From: Desulfobotulus pelophilus
Lineage (GTDB): Bacteria > Desulfobacterota > Desulfobacteria > Desulfobacterales > ASO4-4
Length of the DNA: 64,000 nucleotides
Reading direction: 5' to 3'
Assembly (NCBI RefSeq): GCF_026155325.1
Contig: NZ_JAPFPW010000002.1
Coordinates: 248,001 to 312,000, forward strand
Shown here: positions 44,487-53,011 of the stretch, piece after piece
Layout: each line of letters begins with the position of its first letter
Numbering within the stretch: position 1 is the stretch's first letter
Made by a program: the position numbers and the translations under genes
Notes under the pieces: model-generated
What the model was told of the DNA's origin: nothing
Database searches by the model: none
Seen by the model: only the letters and a program-made list of their open reading frames with translations

Positions 44487-45239
44487 ATGACGTCCAGACT
44501 TCCCTTGGCCATTCTGGCTCAGCCCGATGATGAAAGCTGTGGTCCTACCTGCCTCCATGCCATTTACAGCTACTGGGAAAAGGAGTCTCTTTCTCTGGAT
44601 GAAGTGCTGGGGGAAGTGCTGCGTGTGGAAACCGGAGGAACCCTTGCCGTACATCTGGGCTCTCATGCCCTGAGACGAGGCTATCGGAGCATTCTTTATA
44701 CCAATGATCTGCAGATGTTTGATCCAACCTGGTTTCCGGTACCTGTGGGAAAACACAGGGATGTGGACCCGGTTTTTCTGACGGGTAAACTTCTCCGGCA
44801 GGTGGCCAATCGGAGAAGCCAGAAATTCCGGAGTGCAACGGAAGGTTATACCCGTTTTCTGGCATCCGGCGGGAAGATCCGTTTCCGGGATTTTACCCCC
44901 GATCTGATTCGAAAATATCTGGACAGAGGAATTCCTATTCTGACGGGGCTTTCAGCAACCTATCTGTACAACACCATGCGGGAGATACCGGAGTCCAATC
45001 AATCCGATGACCTCAAAGGACGTCCCTGCGGTCACTTTGTTGTGCTCAGAGGGTATGACCGAATTCGCAGAAAAGTTCTGATTGCCGACCCTTACGCCAG
45101 AAATCCCCGTTACAATGAACCGTACTATGCTGTGAACATGCGCCGCCTGATCCATGCGGTGCTTCTGGGTGTGCTCACATTTGACGCCAACCTTCTTGTC
45201 CTGATTCCGGAAAAAGAATCGGAGGTTTTGATTTCATGA
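44487..45239 (+). CDS. C39-like cysteine peptidase-fold protein
   Basis: 250 residues. The papain-like fold is shown by Gln11-to-Cys QPDDESCGPTCLHAIYSYW (Cys near 18), His in GHFVVLRGYD and Asp in LIADPYARN. C39 peptidases usually cleave double-glycine leaders at ABC exporters, but this protein has no ABC domain and is soluble, so it may act as a stand-alone peptidase, amidase or transferase. GGAGG precedes the ATG. It overlaps the ATP-grasp gene by four bases (ATGA). Confidence 0.9.
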   Translation: MTSRLPLAILAQPDDESCGPTCLHAIYSYWEKESLSLDEVLGEVLRVETGGTLAVHLGSHALRRGYRSILYTNDLQMFDPTWFPVPVGKHRDVDPVFLTGKLLRQVANRRSQKFRSATEGYTRFLASGGKIRFRDFTPDLIRKYLDRGIPILTGLSATYLYNTMREIPESNQSDDLKGRPCGHFVVLRGYDRIRRKVLIADPYARNPRYNEPYYAVNMRRLIHAVLLGVLTFDANLLVLIPEKESEVLIS

Positions 45240-46699
45240 ATGATATTATTGTGGTGGATATGCCCGCGCGTTGGCCTGTCTCCATATCCGGAGCTGAAGT
45301 GGTCGGTTCCCGGGATTACCTGATGGATGCCCGTTTTCTCACCATGAAGCGGGCCAGGGTGTTCAACCTCTGCCGTTCATACCGTTACCAGTCCACAGGT
45401 TACTATGTCTCCCTGCTGGCAGCAGCAAGGGGGCACAAGGCTTTTCCCACCATTGCCACGGTGCAGGATATTAAATCCATGCCCGTGGTGCGTCTTGTTA
45501 CGGAAGATCTGGACCGGATGATTCAGAAAAGTCTGGGCCACCTTCATGCGGAAGATTTTGAGCTGAGTATTTATTTCGGCTGCAATCTTGCCAAGCGCTA
45601 TGACAGAATCGCCATGGAAATTTTCAACCTTTTTCAATGCCCTCTGCTGCGGGTTCATTTTGTGAAAAAGGATGAAAAGTGGCAGCTGCGCACCATACGG
45701 ATGATTGGTGTCAGTGAGATTCCCGATGACCATTTTCCGGAGCTGGTGCGTTTTGCCGAAGCCTATCTTTCCGCTCCTAATTCCAGGCCGAAGAGGCCGG
45801 AGAAAAGGGGCTATGACCTGGCCATCCTCACGGATCCGGACGAAAAGATGCCGCCTTCCAGTCCGGCGACCCTGAAGCGGTTTATCCGGGCGGGGCAGCG
45901 GGCGGGTCTGAATGTCAGCCTGATTACACGCAATGATTATCACCGTATCGGTTTTTTTGATGCCTTGTTTATTCGGGAAACTACTTCCGTGAACCATCAC
46001 ACCTTCCGCTTTGCCCAGCGGGCGGAGGCGGAAGGTCTTGTGGTGATTGATGACCCCCTTTCCATTATTAAATGTACGAATAAGGTGTATTTGGCCGAGC
46101 TTTTGACCCATCATGGTATTGCCACGCCGGAAACCCGGATTCTTTCCCGGCAGTCCCTTGCAGAGGCGTCCCAAACGGGGCTTTGGCCACGTATTCTGAA
46201 ACAGCCGGACAGTGCTTTTTCCCAGGGTGTGGTGAAGGTGGAGGACAGGGATGCTTTTCTGAGGGAAGCGGAACGCTTTCTGGATCGTTCAGATCTGATT
46301 ATTTCTCAAGCGTTTACTCCCACAGAGTATGACTGGCGCATTGGTGTGTTGGGAGGGCAGCCCCTTTTTGCCTGTAAATATTTCATGGCCCGTAGCCATT
46401 GGCAGATCGTAAACTGGGCAAAAAGCGGAGACAGCCGCTTGGGAGATGCGGATACGCTGGCCCTGGGAGCTGTGCCTGACGTGGTTCTGAAAACTGCCAT
46501 TAAAGCGGCAAGACTGGTGGGCAGCGGTCTGTATGGTATTGACCTGAAACTCATCGGTAGAAAAGCCTACGTTATAGAGATTAATGATAATCCCAATATT
46601 GATGCGGGTGTTGAGGATGCTGTTTTAAAGGATGGTCTGTATGACCGGATCATGATGCATTTTTATGATGAGATCATGCGCAGAAAGGGCGGTAAATGA
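45236..46699 (+). CDS. RimK-like ATP-grasp ligase with RLAN N-terminal domain
   Basis: 487 residues. The N-terminal part (about 1-190, with YYVSLLAAARGHKAFPTI) matches the RimK-like ATP-grasp N-terminal (RLAN) domain. The ATP-grasp core follows, with substrate/ATP residues in KQPDSAFSQGVVKVED, GVLGGQPLFACKYFMA and the metal-binding VIEINDNPNIDAGVED. RimK-type enzymes join a carboxylate to an amine via acyl-phosphate, often adding Glu or other residues to a peptide. It overlaps both neighbours by four bases, so the three products are made together. Confidence 0.93.
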   Translation: MNDIIVVDMPARWPVSISGAEVVGSRDYLMDARFLTMKRARVFNLCRSYRYQSTGYYVSLLAAARGHKAFPTIATVQDIKSMPVVRLVTEDLDRMIQKSLGHLHAEDFELSIYFGCNLAKRYDRIAMEIFNLFQCPLLRVHFVKKDEKWQLRTIRMIGVSEIPDDHFPELVRFAEAYLSAPNSRPKRPEKRGYDLAILTDPDEKMPPSSPATLKRFIRAGQRAGLNVSLITRNDYHRIGFFDALFIRETTSVNHHTFRFAQRAEAEGLVVIDDPLSIIKCTNKVYLAELLTHHGIATPETRILSRQSLAEASQTGLWPRILKQPDSAFSQGVVKVEDRDAFLREAERFLDRSDLIISQAFTPTEYDWRIGVLGGQPLFACKYFMARSHWQIVNWAKSGDSRLGDADTLALGAVPDVVLKTAIKAARLVGSGLYGIDLKLIGRKAYVIEINDNPNIDAGVEDAVLKDGLYDRIMMHFYDEIMRRKGGK

Positions 46700-47928
46700 A
46701 GGCCTTGCATCTTTTTGAGGGGTACGGGATTGAAATTGAGCTGATGATTGTGGATGCTGCCACACTCACGGTGCGTGCTTTGGCAGAAACCCTGCTCCGG
46801 GAGGGAAACGGACCGGTAAGCAATGAGCGTTCCCTTGGTAGAGTGCGGATATCCAATGAGCTGGCTGCCCATGTGATAGAATTCAAAACTCCCGGCCCGG
46901 CTGCAGGGTTTACGGGTTTAACGGAAGATTTCAGGTCGGCCGTTGATGAGGTGAATCGCCTTTTGAAAGTCCATGGAGCAAGGCTTCTCGGTACGGGGAT
47001 GCATCCTTTCATGAACCCTTTTGAAGAGGCTGTCCTCTGGCCCCATGGACAAAAGGAGATTTACAATGCCTACCACCGTATTTTTGATTGCAGGGGACAC
47101 GGGTGGGTGAATCTGCAGAGTGTGCATCTGAACCTGCCCTTTTGCGGCGCGGATGAGTTTGGTCGTCTTCACGCCGCCATTCGATGCGTGCTGCCCCTGT
47201 TGCCCGGACTCTGTGCCAGTACGCCCATGGCCGATGGGCAGCTGACTCCCTATTGCGATACCCGCCTGGCTGTGTACAGAAAAAATCAGCAGAGAATCCC
47301 TGAAATAGCGGGCAGTATTATTCCTGAGGCGGTTTTTGACCCCCGGAGCTATGAAAGGGAGATTCTTCTACCCATGTACCATGCCATTGCTCCCATGGAT
47401 CCTGATGAGGTGCTCCGGGGAGAATGGCTGAATTCCAGAGGTGCCATCGCCCGTTTTGAGCGAAATGCCATTGAAATCCGTCTTGTGGATACCCAGGAGA
47501 ATGTGGAGGCGGATGTGGCTGTGATGGGTCTGGTCGCCGCAGTGGTACGGGGATTTGTTGAGGAAAGGCTGGCACCTCTGAATATTCAGAAGCAGGCCGG
47601 GACCCGGATGCTTGCCGATTGTCTGAATCAGGCCATCGTTGATGGGGAAAGTGCCCTGGTATCCGATCCCGGGCTCATTGCCCTGTATGGTCTGGACCGC
47701 CCGAAGAGGGCCGGTGATATCTGGAAAGCCTGGTATGACAGACTGCTGCCTCACTGTCCCGAGTTATTGCCTGTGGCTTCTTTTCTTGAAAAAAGGCTGG
47801 AGCAAGGAACGCTTTCCAGTCGTATCCGCCAGTCCCTGGGAGAGCATCCTTCGCCGGAAAGGGTGAGGGCCGTTTATGGCAAGCTTGCGGACTGCCTTGC
47901 TACAGGTCGTTTGTTTTGCGGCTTCTGA
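46696..47928 (+). CDS. GCS2-family carboxylate-amine ligase (YbdK-like)
   Basis: 410 residues. GYGIEIELMIVD is the metal/ATP-binding N-terminal motif of glutamate-cysteine ligase 2 relatives. Supporting features are HVIEFKTPGPAAGF, the HLNLPF strand, and SRGAIARFERNAIEIRLVDT near 270. Family chemistry: ATP-dependent amide bond from a carboxylate (often Glu) and an amine. In operon with an ATP-grasp ligase, it gives a second amide-forming activity of different fold. The start overlaps the ATP-grasp stop (ATGA). Confidence 0.92.
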   Translation: MKALHLFEGYGIEIELMIVDAATLTVRALAETLLREGNGPVSNERSLGRVRISNELAAHVIEFKTPGPAAGFTGLTEDFRSAVDEVNRLLKVHGARLLGTGMHPFMNPFEEAVLWPHGQKEIYNAYHRIFDCRGHGWVNLQSVHLNLPFCGADEFGRLHAAIRCVLPLLPGLCASTPMADGQLTPYCDTRLAVYRKNQQRIPEIAGSIIPEAVFDPRSYEREILLPMYHAIAPMDPDEVLRGEWLNSRGAIARFERNAIEIRLVDTQENVEADVAVMGLVAAVVRGFVEERLAPLNIQKQAGTRMLADCLNQAIVDGESALVSDPGLIALYGLDRPKRAGDIWKAWYDRLLPHCPELLPVASFLEKRLEQGTLSSRIRQSLGEHPSPERVRAVYGKLADCLATGRLFCGF

Positions 47929-48185
47929 GGGCTTGAGATAAGGAATAGGGAGAAACCTGTCTTTTGATGGTTGGCATGAAGCAGCCGTTTCCGTACATGT
48001 TCTGATGCCGATGGCGAGAGGAATGGAGTTCTGCAAATTCTTGAGTCTTCAGGTATGACTGGGAAAAGAGGTCGCTTATGTTTTTTTTTTCAGGCATAAT
48101 ATCAATTGTTGTGAATATGGTGAAAGCTGAGTCTACATAATCAGAAACTAAAGGGGGCGGTTTCTGTTTTTTTTAGGGGAGTGGG
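47929..48185. other. Short intergenic region with terminator
   Basis: No gene seen. It contains TTGTGA-like and TACATAAT boxes (around 48108-48141) and a strong terminator hairpin (48142-48174) just before the response regulator gene. Confidence 0.5.
48142..48174 (+). terminator. Intrinsic terminator directly upstream of response regulator gene
   Basis: CAGAAAC (48142-48148) and GTTTCTG (48160-48166) with an 11-base loop, followed by eight T. It ends 11 bases before the ATG at 48186. It may terminate the ligase operon 214 bases upstream, or act as an attenuator for the response regulator gene. Confidence 0.85.
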
Positions 48186-48569
48186 ATGCGAAAAATCAGG
48201 TGCATTGTGGTTGAAGATGAAGCGCATATTCGTGTTTTTATGCGTACCGTGTTGCAGAGGGCAGGTCTTGATGTGGTCGGAGAGGCCTCCAACGGGGAGG
48301 AAGGCCTCTTTCTCCTTGAAAAAGAATTGCCGGATCTGGTTTTGATGGACATCAATATGCCCATAAGGACAGGGGATGATGTCATAGAGGAAATGAAACG
48401 AAAATCTCCTGGGATAAAAATTATTATGCTGACTTCCGTGGCCGATGCGGAGACCATCAAACGGTGCATAGAAGCCGGAGCCGATGATTATATCAGAAAA
48501 GACACACCATATCAGGAGATGGTGGAACTTATTCAATCCATCGTCATTGGCATGGAGGCTGGAAAATGA
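48186..48569 (+). CDS. Single-domain response regulator
   Basis: 127-residue receiver with acidic pocket VVEDEAH, acceptor Asp in LVLMDINMPI (near 56), switch Ser/Thr in IIMLTSVADAET and a Lys in YIRKDTPYQ where a Pro usually follows. There is no output domain. AGGGGAGTGGG precedes the ATG. The stop overlaps the start of a 44-codon gene (ATGA). Confidence 0.92.
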   Translation: MRKIRCIVVEDEAHIRVFMRTVLQRAGLDVVGEASNGEEGLFLLEKELPDLVLMDINMPIRTGDDVIEEMKRKSPGIKIIMLTSVADAETIKRCIEAGADDYIRKDTPYQEMVELIQSIVIGMEAGK

Positions 48570-48700
48570 GGGAAAAATACCGTCTTTCCGAGCTGCTCGA
48601 TGAGATCCGTAAGGATGAAGAGATAAAAAAGCAGGATATGAAACGAAAACTGTCTCAGGAGCAGATCAGAAAAATGTTAAAGGAGCTAAAGCAAAAGTAA
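48566..48700 (+). CDS. 44-residue coupled small protein
   Basis: Starts with ATG overlapping the response regulator stop and reads MREKYRLSELLDEIRKDEEI, then KKQDMKRKLSQEQIRKMLKE, ending LKQK. It is highly charged and almost surely helical or coiled coil. The four-base overlap and clean frame make it likely to be translated with the response regulator, possibly as a partner that binds it (inference). Confidence 0.6.
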   Translation: MREKYRLSELLDEIRKDEEIKKQDMKRKLSQEQIRKMLKELKQK

Positions 48701-49195
48701 GGATACTCTTTTTTATTTTTAACGATGTTGTAATAAATTCAGTGCTGTAGTTTTGTGGCGTATGGTTAGCTTGTGCAGGTTGCCCTTGCAATAAAATAGA
48801 CAGGCATTGGTTGCGGAACAGAACAATCGTTTTGTATATGGAACCACCAAGGTTTGCGCAGGAAGCCATGGCCGCGGTCTGAAGTCTCCACAAAAAGAGC
48901 AGATATGTATCCGATGTAAAAAGAAGCACCATCCTGCCTGTACAGATGACTTTTCCCACTAGCGAACAGACTGTTAATATCGAGAAACTGATTTGCCATG
49001 GTAGGCACAAAGAAATTATATGCATGCACACGCATGGGTTTTTAGTGTGCTTTCGAATGATCCGGGCTGCCATGGCCGCCCGGATCGATGGGGCTGATTT
49101 TGCTATCGTTGACCTCGAAGAGCAGATAAAAAATTTGGTATGCCCCGTTAATACCGCACTGCAGAAAACCCTTAGCCCATAAAGGACATGTTGCC
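48701..49195. other. Intergenic stretch with a 28-base palindrome
   Basis: 495 bases with no supported gene. A frame of 41 codons (49057-49182) shows reasonable codon use but no ribosome site; I do not call it. A long palindrome stands at 49059-49086. The promoter of the GspE/PilB-like gene should be here. Confidence 0.5.
49059..49086. promoter_or_regulatory. 28-base palindrome upstream of GspE/PilB gene
   Basis: GATCCGGGC-T-GCCATGGC-C-GCCCGGATC: 28 bases with only one mismatched pair (T/C, symmetric positions). It lies 110 bases before the ATG at 49196. It has the size and symmetry of a strong operator or a stable hairpin; no T tract follows, so it is not a terminator. Confidence 0.5.
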
Positions 49196-50899
49196 ATGCA
49201 CAATCCATTATTTGTCAGGAAAATTGCTGAGCTTGGCTTCCTAACCGAAGAGGATGCGAAGAATCTTCGGATAAAATTTCAGGGGAATGATCTGGATATC
49301 CTGAGTTTTCTGCACAAAGGTGGAGTGGCTTCCAAGGGGTTTTTAGGAAAGCTGTGGGGCGATGCCATTGGCTATGCCTATGTGGATCTGGTCAAAAGTA
49401 TTTTTCAGCCCGATGCAATAGCCATGATCAAGCGGGATTTGGCCATGCAGAAGCAGGTTGTTCCTCTGTATCATCTGGGAAATGCCCTGACAGTGGCAAC
49501 GGCCGATCCTCAGAATATTGCGGTTCTGGATATGGTTGCAAAGGTGGCGGGGGTTCCCGTAAGCCCTGTTTTTGCCTTTCTTGAAGATATTGAGGACGCT
49601 ATTCAGGTTCAGTATCAGTCCAAAGAAAGTGTGGAAGAGTTCATCAATAAGCTTTCTGAGAACTCGTTATTTAAAGGTACCAGTAAAATTACGGACGAAC
49701 AGCTGAAAAAAATTGCTGGCGATAAAGCCGTGGTGGATTTTACCAACGGGGTAATTCTTTTGGGGCTGAAGGAAAGGGCAACAGATATTCACATTGACCC
49801 CGGTGATGAGTTTGTTCGGATACGCTTCCGTGTAGACGGTATGCTTCAGACTCGTTTGAAAATGGATCTTTCCCTGTTGCCCCCTGTTGTTTCAAGGCTG
49901 AAGGTGATGGCAGGCCTGGATATCACGGAAAAAAGACGGCCTCAGGATGGTCGCATTTCCATGAAGCTGAAAAATCGTTCCATTGACATACGCTTTGCCT
50001 CTGCTCCTTCCATTGCCGGTGAAAAAATTGTCATGAGGCTGCTCGGTCAGCTGGCCGTTCAGGATATTCCCAGTGTGGAAGATCTGGATTTTTCTCACAG
50101 AACTTTTCGTCATATAGAGGCAGTGGTCAGTTCGCCCAACGGAGTCTTTCTTGTTACAGGTCCTACGGGTTCTGGTAAGACAACAACCCTTTTTTCCGTT
50201 CTTAAGCGTCTCAATACCGATGAAATTAATATTCTCACGGTAGAGGATCCCGTGGAATACCGCCTGGAAGGTGTCAATCAGGTTCAGGCCAATACAGCCG
50301 TAGGTTTGGATTTTGCCACTGTGCTGCGTTCGTTTTTGCGTCAAGATCCCGATGTGATGCTGGTCGGTGAGATCAGAGATCTGGAAACAGCCAGAATTGC
50401 ATGTCAGGCAGCCCTCACAGGTCATATGGTACTTTCAACTCTGCATACGAATACAGCTTTACAGGCGAGTACGCGGCTGATGGATATCGGCGTGCCTTCC
50501 TATATTGTATCCCCGGCCCTTCTGGGTGTTATGTCCCAGCGTCTTGTCCGTCGCATTTGCGACCACTGTAAGGAATCCAGGCTGTTATCCGATGAGGAGG
50601 CAGATCTGTATTTTATAAAAGAGTCCGGAAAAAAAGTGCGGTTTTACAGGGGAAAAGGTTGTGTAAGATGTAATTTTACGGGTTATCTTGGCAGGTTGGC
50701 TTTGCATGAAGTTTTTCTCATAACCAATGAAATAAGGGATCTTGTTGCAAGGAATGCCTCCCTTGTGGAGATTGAGGCGATTGCAAGAGAGCAGGGATTT
50801 AAAAGTCTTTACCATGATGGCTTGAAAAAAGTGCTGCGGGGTATGACTACCATGGAAGAAGTGAATCGGGTCATCGATAAGGCCGTGATTCTGGACTGA
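49196..50899 (+). CDS. Orphan GspE/PilB-type ATPase
   Basis: 567 residues: N-terminal MshEN-like domain (about 30-150), then the hexameric secretion ATPase core with Walker A GPTGSGKTTT, Asp box ILTVEDPVEY, Walker B DVMLVGEIRDLETA, His box LSTLHTNTA, and a four-Cys zinc site (ICDHC, CVRC). Members power type II secretion or type IV pilus assembly. No gspF, pilC or pilin gene lies in this window, so its partners are elsewhere. Start ATG 49196 has AAAGGACATG before it. Confidence 0.92.
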   Translation: MHNPLFVRKIAELGFLTEEDAKNLRIKFQGNDLDILSFLHKGGVASKGFLGKLWGDAIGYAYVDLVKSIFQPDAIAMIKRDLAMQKQVVPLYHLGNALTVATADPQNIAVLDMVAKVAGVPVSPVFAFLEDIEDAIQVQYQSKESVEEFINKLSENSLFKGTSKITDEQLKKIAGDKAVVDFTNGVILLGLKERATDIHIDPGDEFVRIRFRVDGMLQTRLKMDLSLLPPVVSRLKVMAGLDITEKRRPQDGRISMKLKNRSIDIRFASAPSIAGEKIVMRLLGQLAVQDIPSVEDLDFSHRTFRHIEAVVSSPNGVFLVTGPTGSGKTTTLFSVLKRLNTDEINILTVEDPVEYRLEGVNQVQANTAVGLDFATVLRSFLRQDPDVMLVGEIRDLETARIACQAALTGHMVLSTLHTNTALQASTRLMDIGVPSYIVSPALLGVMSQRLVRRICDHCKESRLLSDEEADLYFIKESGKKVRFYRGKGCVRCNFTGYLGRLALHEVFLITNEIRDLVARNASLVEIEAIAREQGFKSLYHDGLKKVLRGMTTMEEVNRVIDKAVILD

Positions 50900-50922
50900 A
50901 CACAGGGCAGGAGTACCTATTT

Positions 50923-51819
50923 TTGGAATGGCATTTTGTTGTTGATAATACCTTTCTTGCAAAAACCATTACCAGTTTTGTGGTGGTAGGGGCGATTCTT
51001 CTTCTGCGTCATGGGGCGGTGCGCAGTATCCTTGGTCATGAAAATCTGGACAGCACCGTACGAAGACGCTGGGTGGTTACGGTACGGAATGCGGCAATTT
51101 TTTTTGTTATTTTTCTGATCGTGGTGATATGGATCGAGCAGCTGCAGGCTATTGGTGCGGGTCTTGTGCTGGTGGCGGCGGCTGTGGTTGTGGCAACAAA
51201 GGAGTTTCTTCTTAATATTATAGGGTATTTTTATAGAAGTGCCTGTCATGCTTTTACCATCGGAGACCGCATTGAAGTTAATGGTATCCATGGCGATGTG
51301 CTGGATCAGAATCTGATGGGAATTCGTCTTATGGAAGTGGGGTCAGGTATCCGGACCCATCAGTATACGGGGGTCAGTGTTTTTATCCCTAACGCGATTT
51401 TTCTCTCTGCAGCCGTCCGGAATGAAACCCATGCGGGTGAGGAATACGTCTTTCATATCATTACCATAACCGTAAAGGCGGGTGAAGACTGGCCCCATGC
51501 GGAGGCTTTGCTTCTGGAAGCTGCCAACGCAGTCTGTACGCCCTATCTGGAGAAGGCAAGGGCACGCATGCACACCATATCAAGGCGGCATGCTCTGGAT
51601 GCTCCCGCTGTGGAACCCCGGATTAATCTGCAGATGCCGGACCATGAAAAAATTGCCTTTCAGCTCAGGGTACCCGTACCTGCCCGGAGAAGGGGCCGCA
51701 TTGAAGCGGATATTTTGAGGCTTTATCTCACGGCTCAGTTCGGGGGATCGGGTGAGGAAGAAATATCCCATGGACTCTCCGGTCTGGTGCCAGCACCTTT
51801 CGGAAAAAGGGAAGACTGA
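50923..51819 (+). CDS. MscS-type mechanosensitive channel
   Basis: 298 residues: three membrane helices (about 10-30, 48-66, 70-90), the third with alternating small residues (AIGAGLVLVAAAVVVATKEF) forming the pore, then the beta domain beginning FTIGDRIEVNGIHGDVLDQN and a C-terminal alpha/beta vestibule. It releases solutes under hypo-osmotic stress. The start is a TTG at 50923 behind AGGAG; no ATG is in frame nearby. It is 23 bases after the GspE gene, probably co-transcribed only by proximity. Confidence 0.9.
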   Translation: MEWHFVVDNTFLAKTITSFVVVGAILLLRHGAVRSILGHENLDSTVRRRWVVTVRNAAIFFVIFLIVVIWIEQLQAIGAGLVLVAAAVVVATKEFLLNIIGYFYRSACHAFTIGDRIEVNGIHGDVLDQNLMGIRLMEVGSGIRTHQYTGVSVFIPNAIFLSAAVRNETHAGEEYVFHIITITVKAGEDWPHAEALLLEAANAVCTPYLEKARARMHTISRRHALDAPAVEPRINLQMPDHEKIAFQLRVPVPARRRGRIEADILRLYLTAQFGGSGEEEISHGLSGLVPAPFGKRED

Positions 51820-51825
51820 AAACCA

Positions 51826-52785
51826 TTATCTAAGTACGGTATGAATGAGCCAGCCTGTGTAGGAAATGTAGACCAGTACAAGCAGGATTCCTTCCAAACG
51901 TGAGATATTGCCGGGTTTGCGGAATCCGTACCCCAGAATGAACAGGGAAAATGTAAGAGCGGTCATAAGGGAGAGGTCACGTGTGAGGAGCATAGGATCG
52001 GCCGCCACCGGTCGGATGATACCGGCAATGCCCACCACAATCAGCGTATTGAAAAGGTTGGAGCCCAGAATATTACCCAGAGCGATGGCATCCTCACCTT
52101 TGCGCGCAGCCGCAAGGCTTGAGGCAAGTTCAGGCAGTGAGGTTCCAAGGGCGACAATGGTAAGCCCTATCATCAGATCCGAAATACCCATGACTTCGGC
52201 AATGGAGACAGCACCCCAGACCAGCATGCGGGAGCTTGCAATGAGAAGGGTGAGGCCCAGTACAAGGCGGAAGGTGAGACCTGCGGTAGAATTCTGCTGC
52301 TTTGAAAGATCCCTTAGTTCAGAACTTTTTTCCTGCTGATTCCCGGAAATACTCAGGTACATGAGAAGGACAAAAGTGACCAGCAGGACAGCCGCATTGG
52401 ATCGGGAGACAACAAGGTCCATGAGCTGAACTACGGCCAAAAGCGTCACAAGCATGAGAACCGGCAGAGCTCTGCGCAGCACATCCGCAGTTACGGGTAT
52501 GGGGCGGATGATGGCCGTAAGGCCCAGAATAAGGGCGATGTTGGCTATGTTGGATCCATAGGCATTGCCCAGTGCAAGGCCTCCCTGTCCGTCCATGGAA
52601 GCCATAGCTGAAACCAGCATTTCCGGTGCGGAAGTGCCGAAGCCCACAATGACCATGCCGATAAGAAGGGGCGACATGCCCAGTTTGCGAGCCAGTGCTG
52701 CAGCGCCATCCACAAAAAGGTCCGCACTCATGACCAGTATGATAAGACCGGCACCCAAGGCAGCCCATGCCCACAACATGCTCAT
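51826..52785 (-). CDS. CaCA-family Ca2+(or Na+)/H+ exchanger
   Basis: 319 residues, ten predicted helices in two inverted halves. The alpha-repeat signatures are present in both: VGFGTSAPEMLVSAMAS and VALGTSLPELASSLAAAR, each with the ion-binding Glu. Known members exchange Ca2+ for Na+ or H+ at the inner membrane. I chose ATG 52785 (AAAAGGA before it) over a longer frame to 52866. The gene is convergent with MscS, seven bases apart. Confidence 0.92.
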   Translation of the reverse strand: MSMLWAWAALGAGLIILVMSADLFVDGAAALARKLGMSPLLIGMVIVGFGTSAPEMLVSAMASMDGQGGLALGNAYGSNIANIALILGLTAIIRPIPVTADVLRRALPVLMLVTLLAVVQLMDLVVSRSNAAVLLVTFVLLMYLSISGNQQEKSSELRDLSKQQNSTAGLTFRLVLGLTLLIASSRMLVWGAVSIAEVMGISDLMIGLTIVALGTSLPELASSLAAARKGEDAIALGNILGSNLFNTLIVVGIAGIIRPVAADPMLLTRDLSLMTALTFSLFILGYGFRKPGNISRLEGILLVLVYISYTGWLIHTVLR

Positions 52786-53011
52786 TTTGTAATCCTTTTC
52801 TGATATGAAAAGAATCTGATGGAAGAAGTTTTGCCATGAAGCAGCCGGTTGGCTTAAAAAAAGCATGGTAAAAGTATGCTATTTCTTTGACTTTTGCCAG
52901 AAGATTCAGGAAACCATGAAGGCTTGTGGTTGGATCATTTCCCTTTTCCGGGTGGTATGAGGTGAAGGGCGATTATCCGGGTATGGTGTCAGTCATGGGT
53001 ATGGGAAAAAA

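Noticed and set aside
49057-49182. 41-codon frame just before the GspE/PilB-like gene
   Set aside because: No ribosome site, and its start lies in the 28-base palindrome; kept only as a note.
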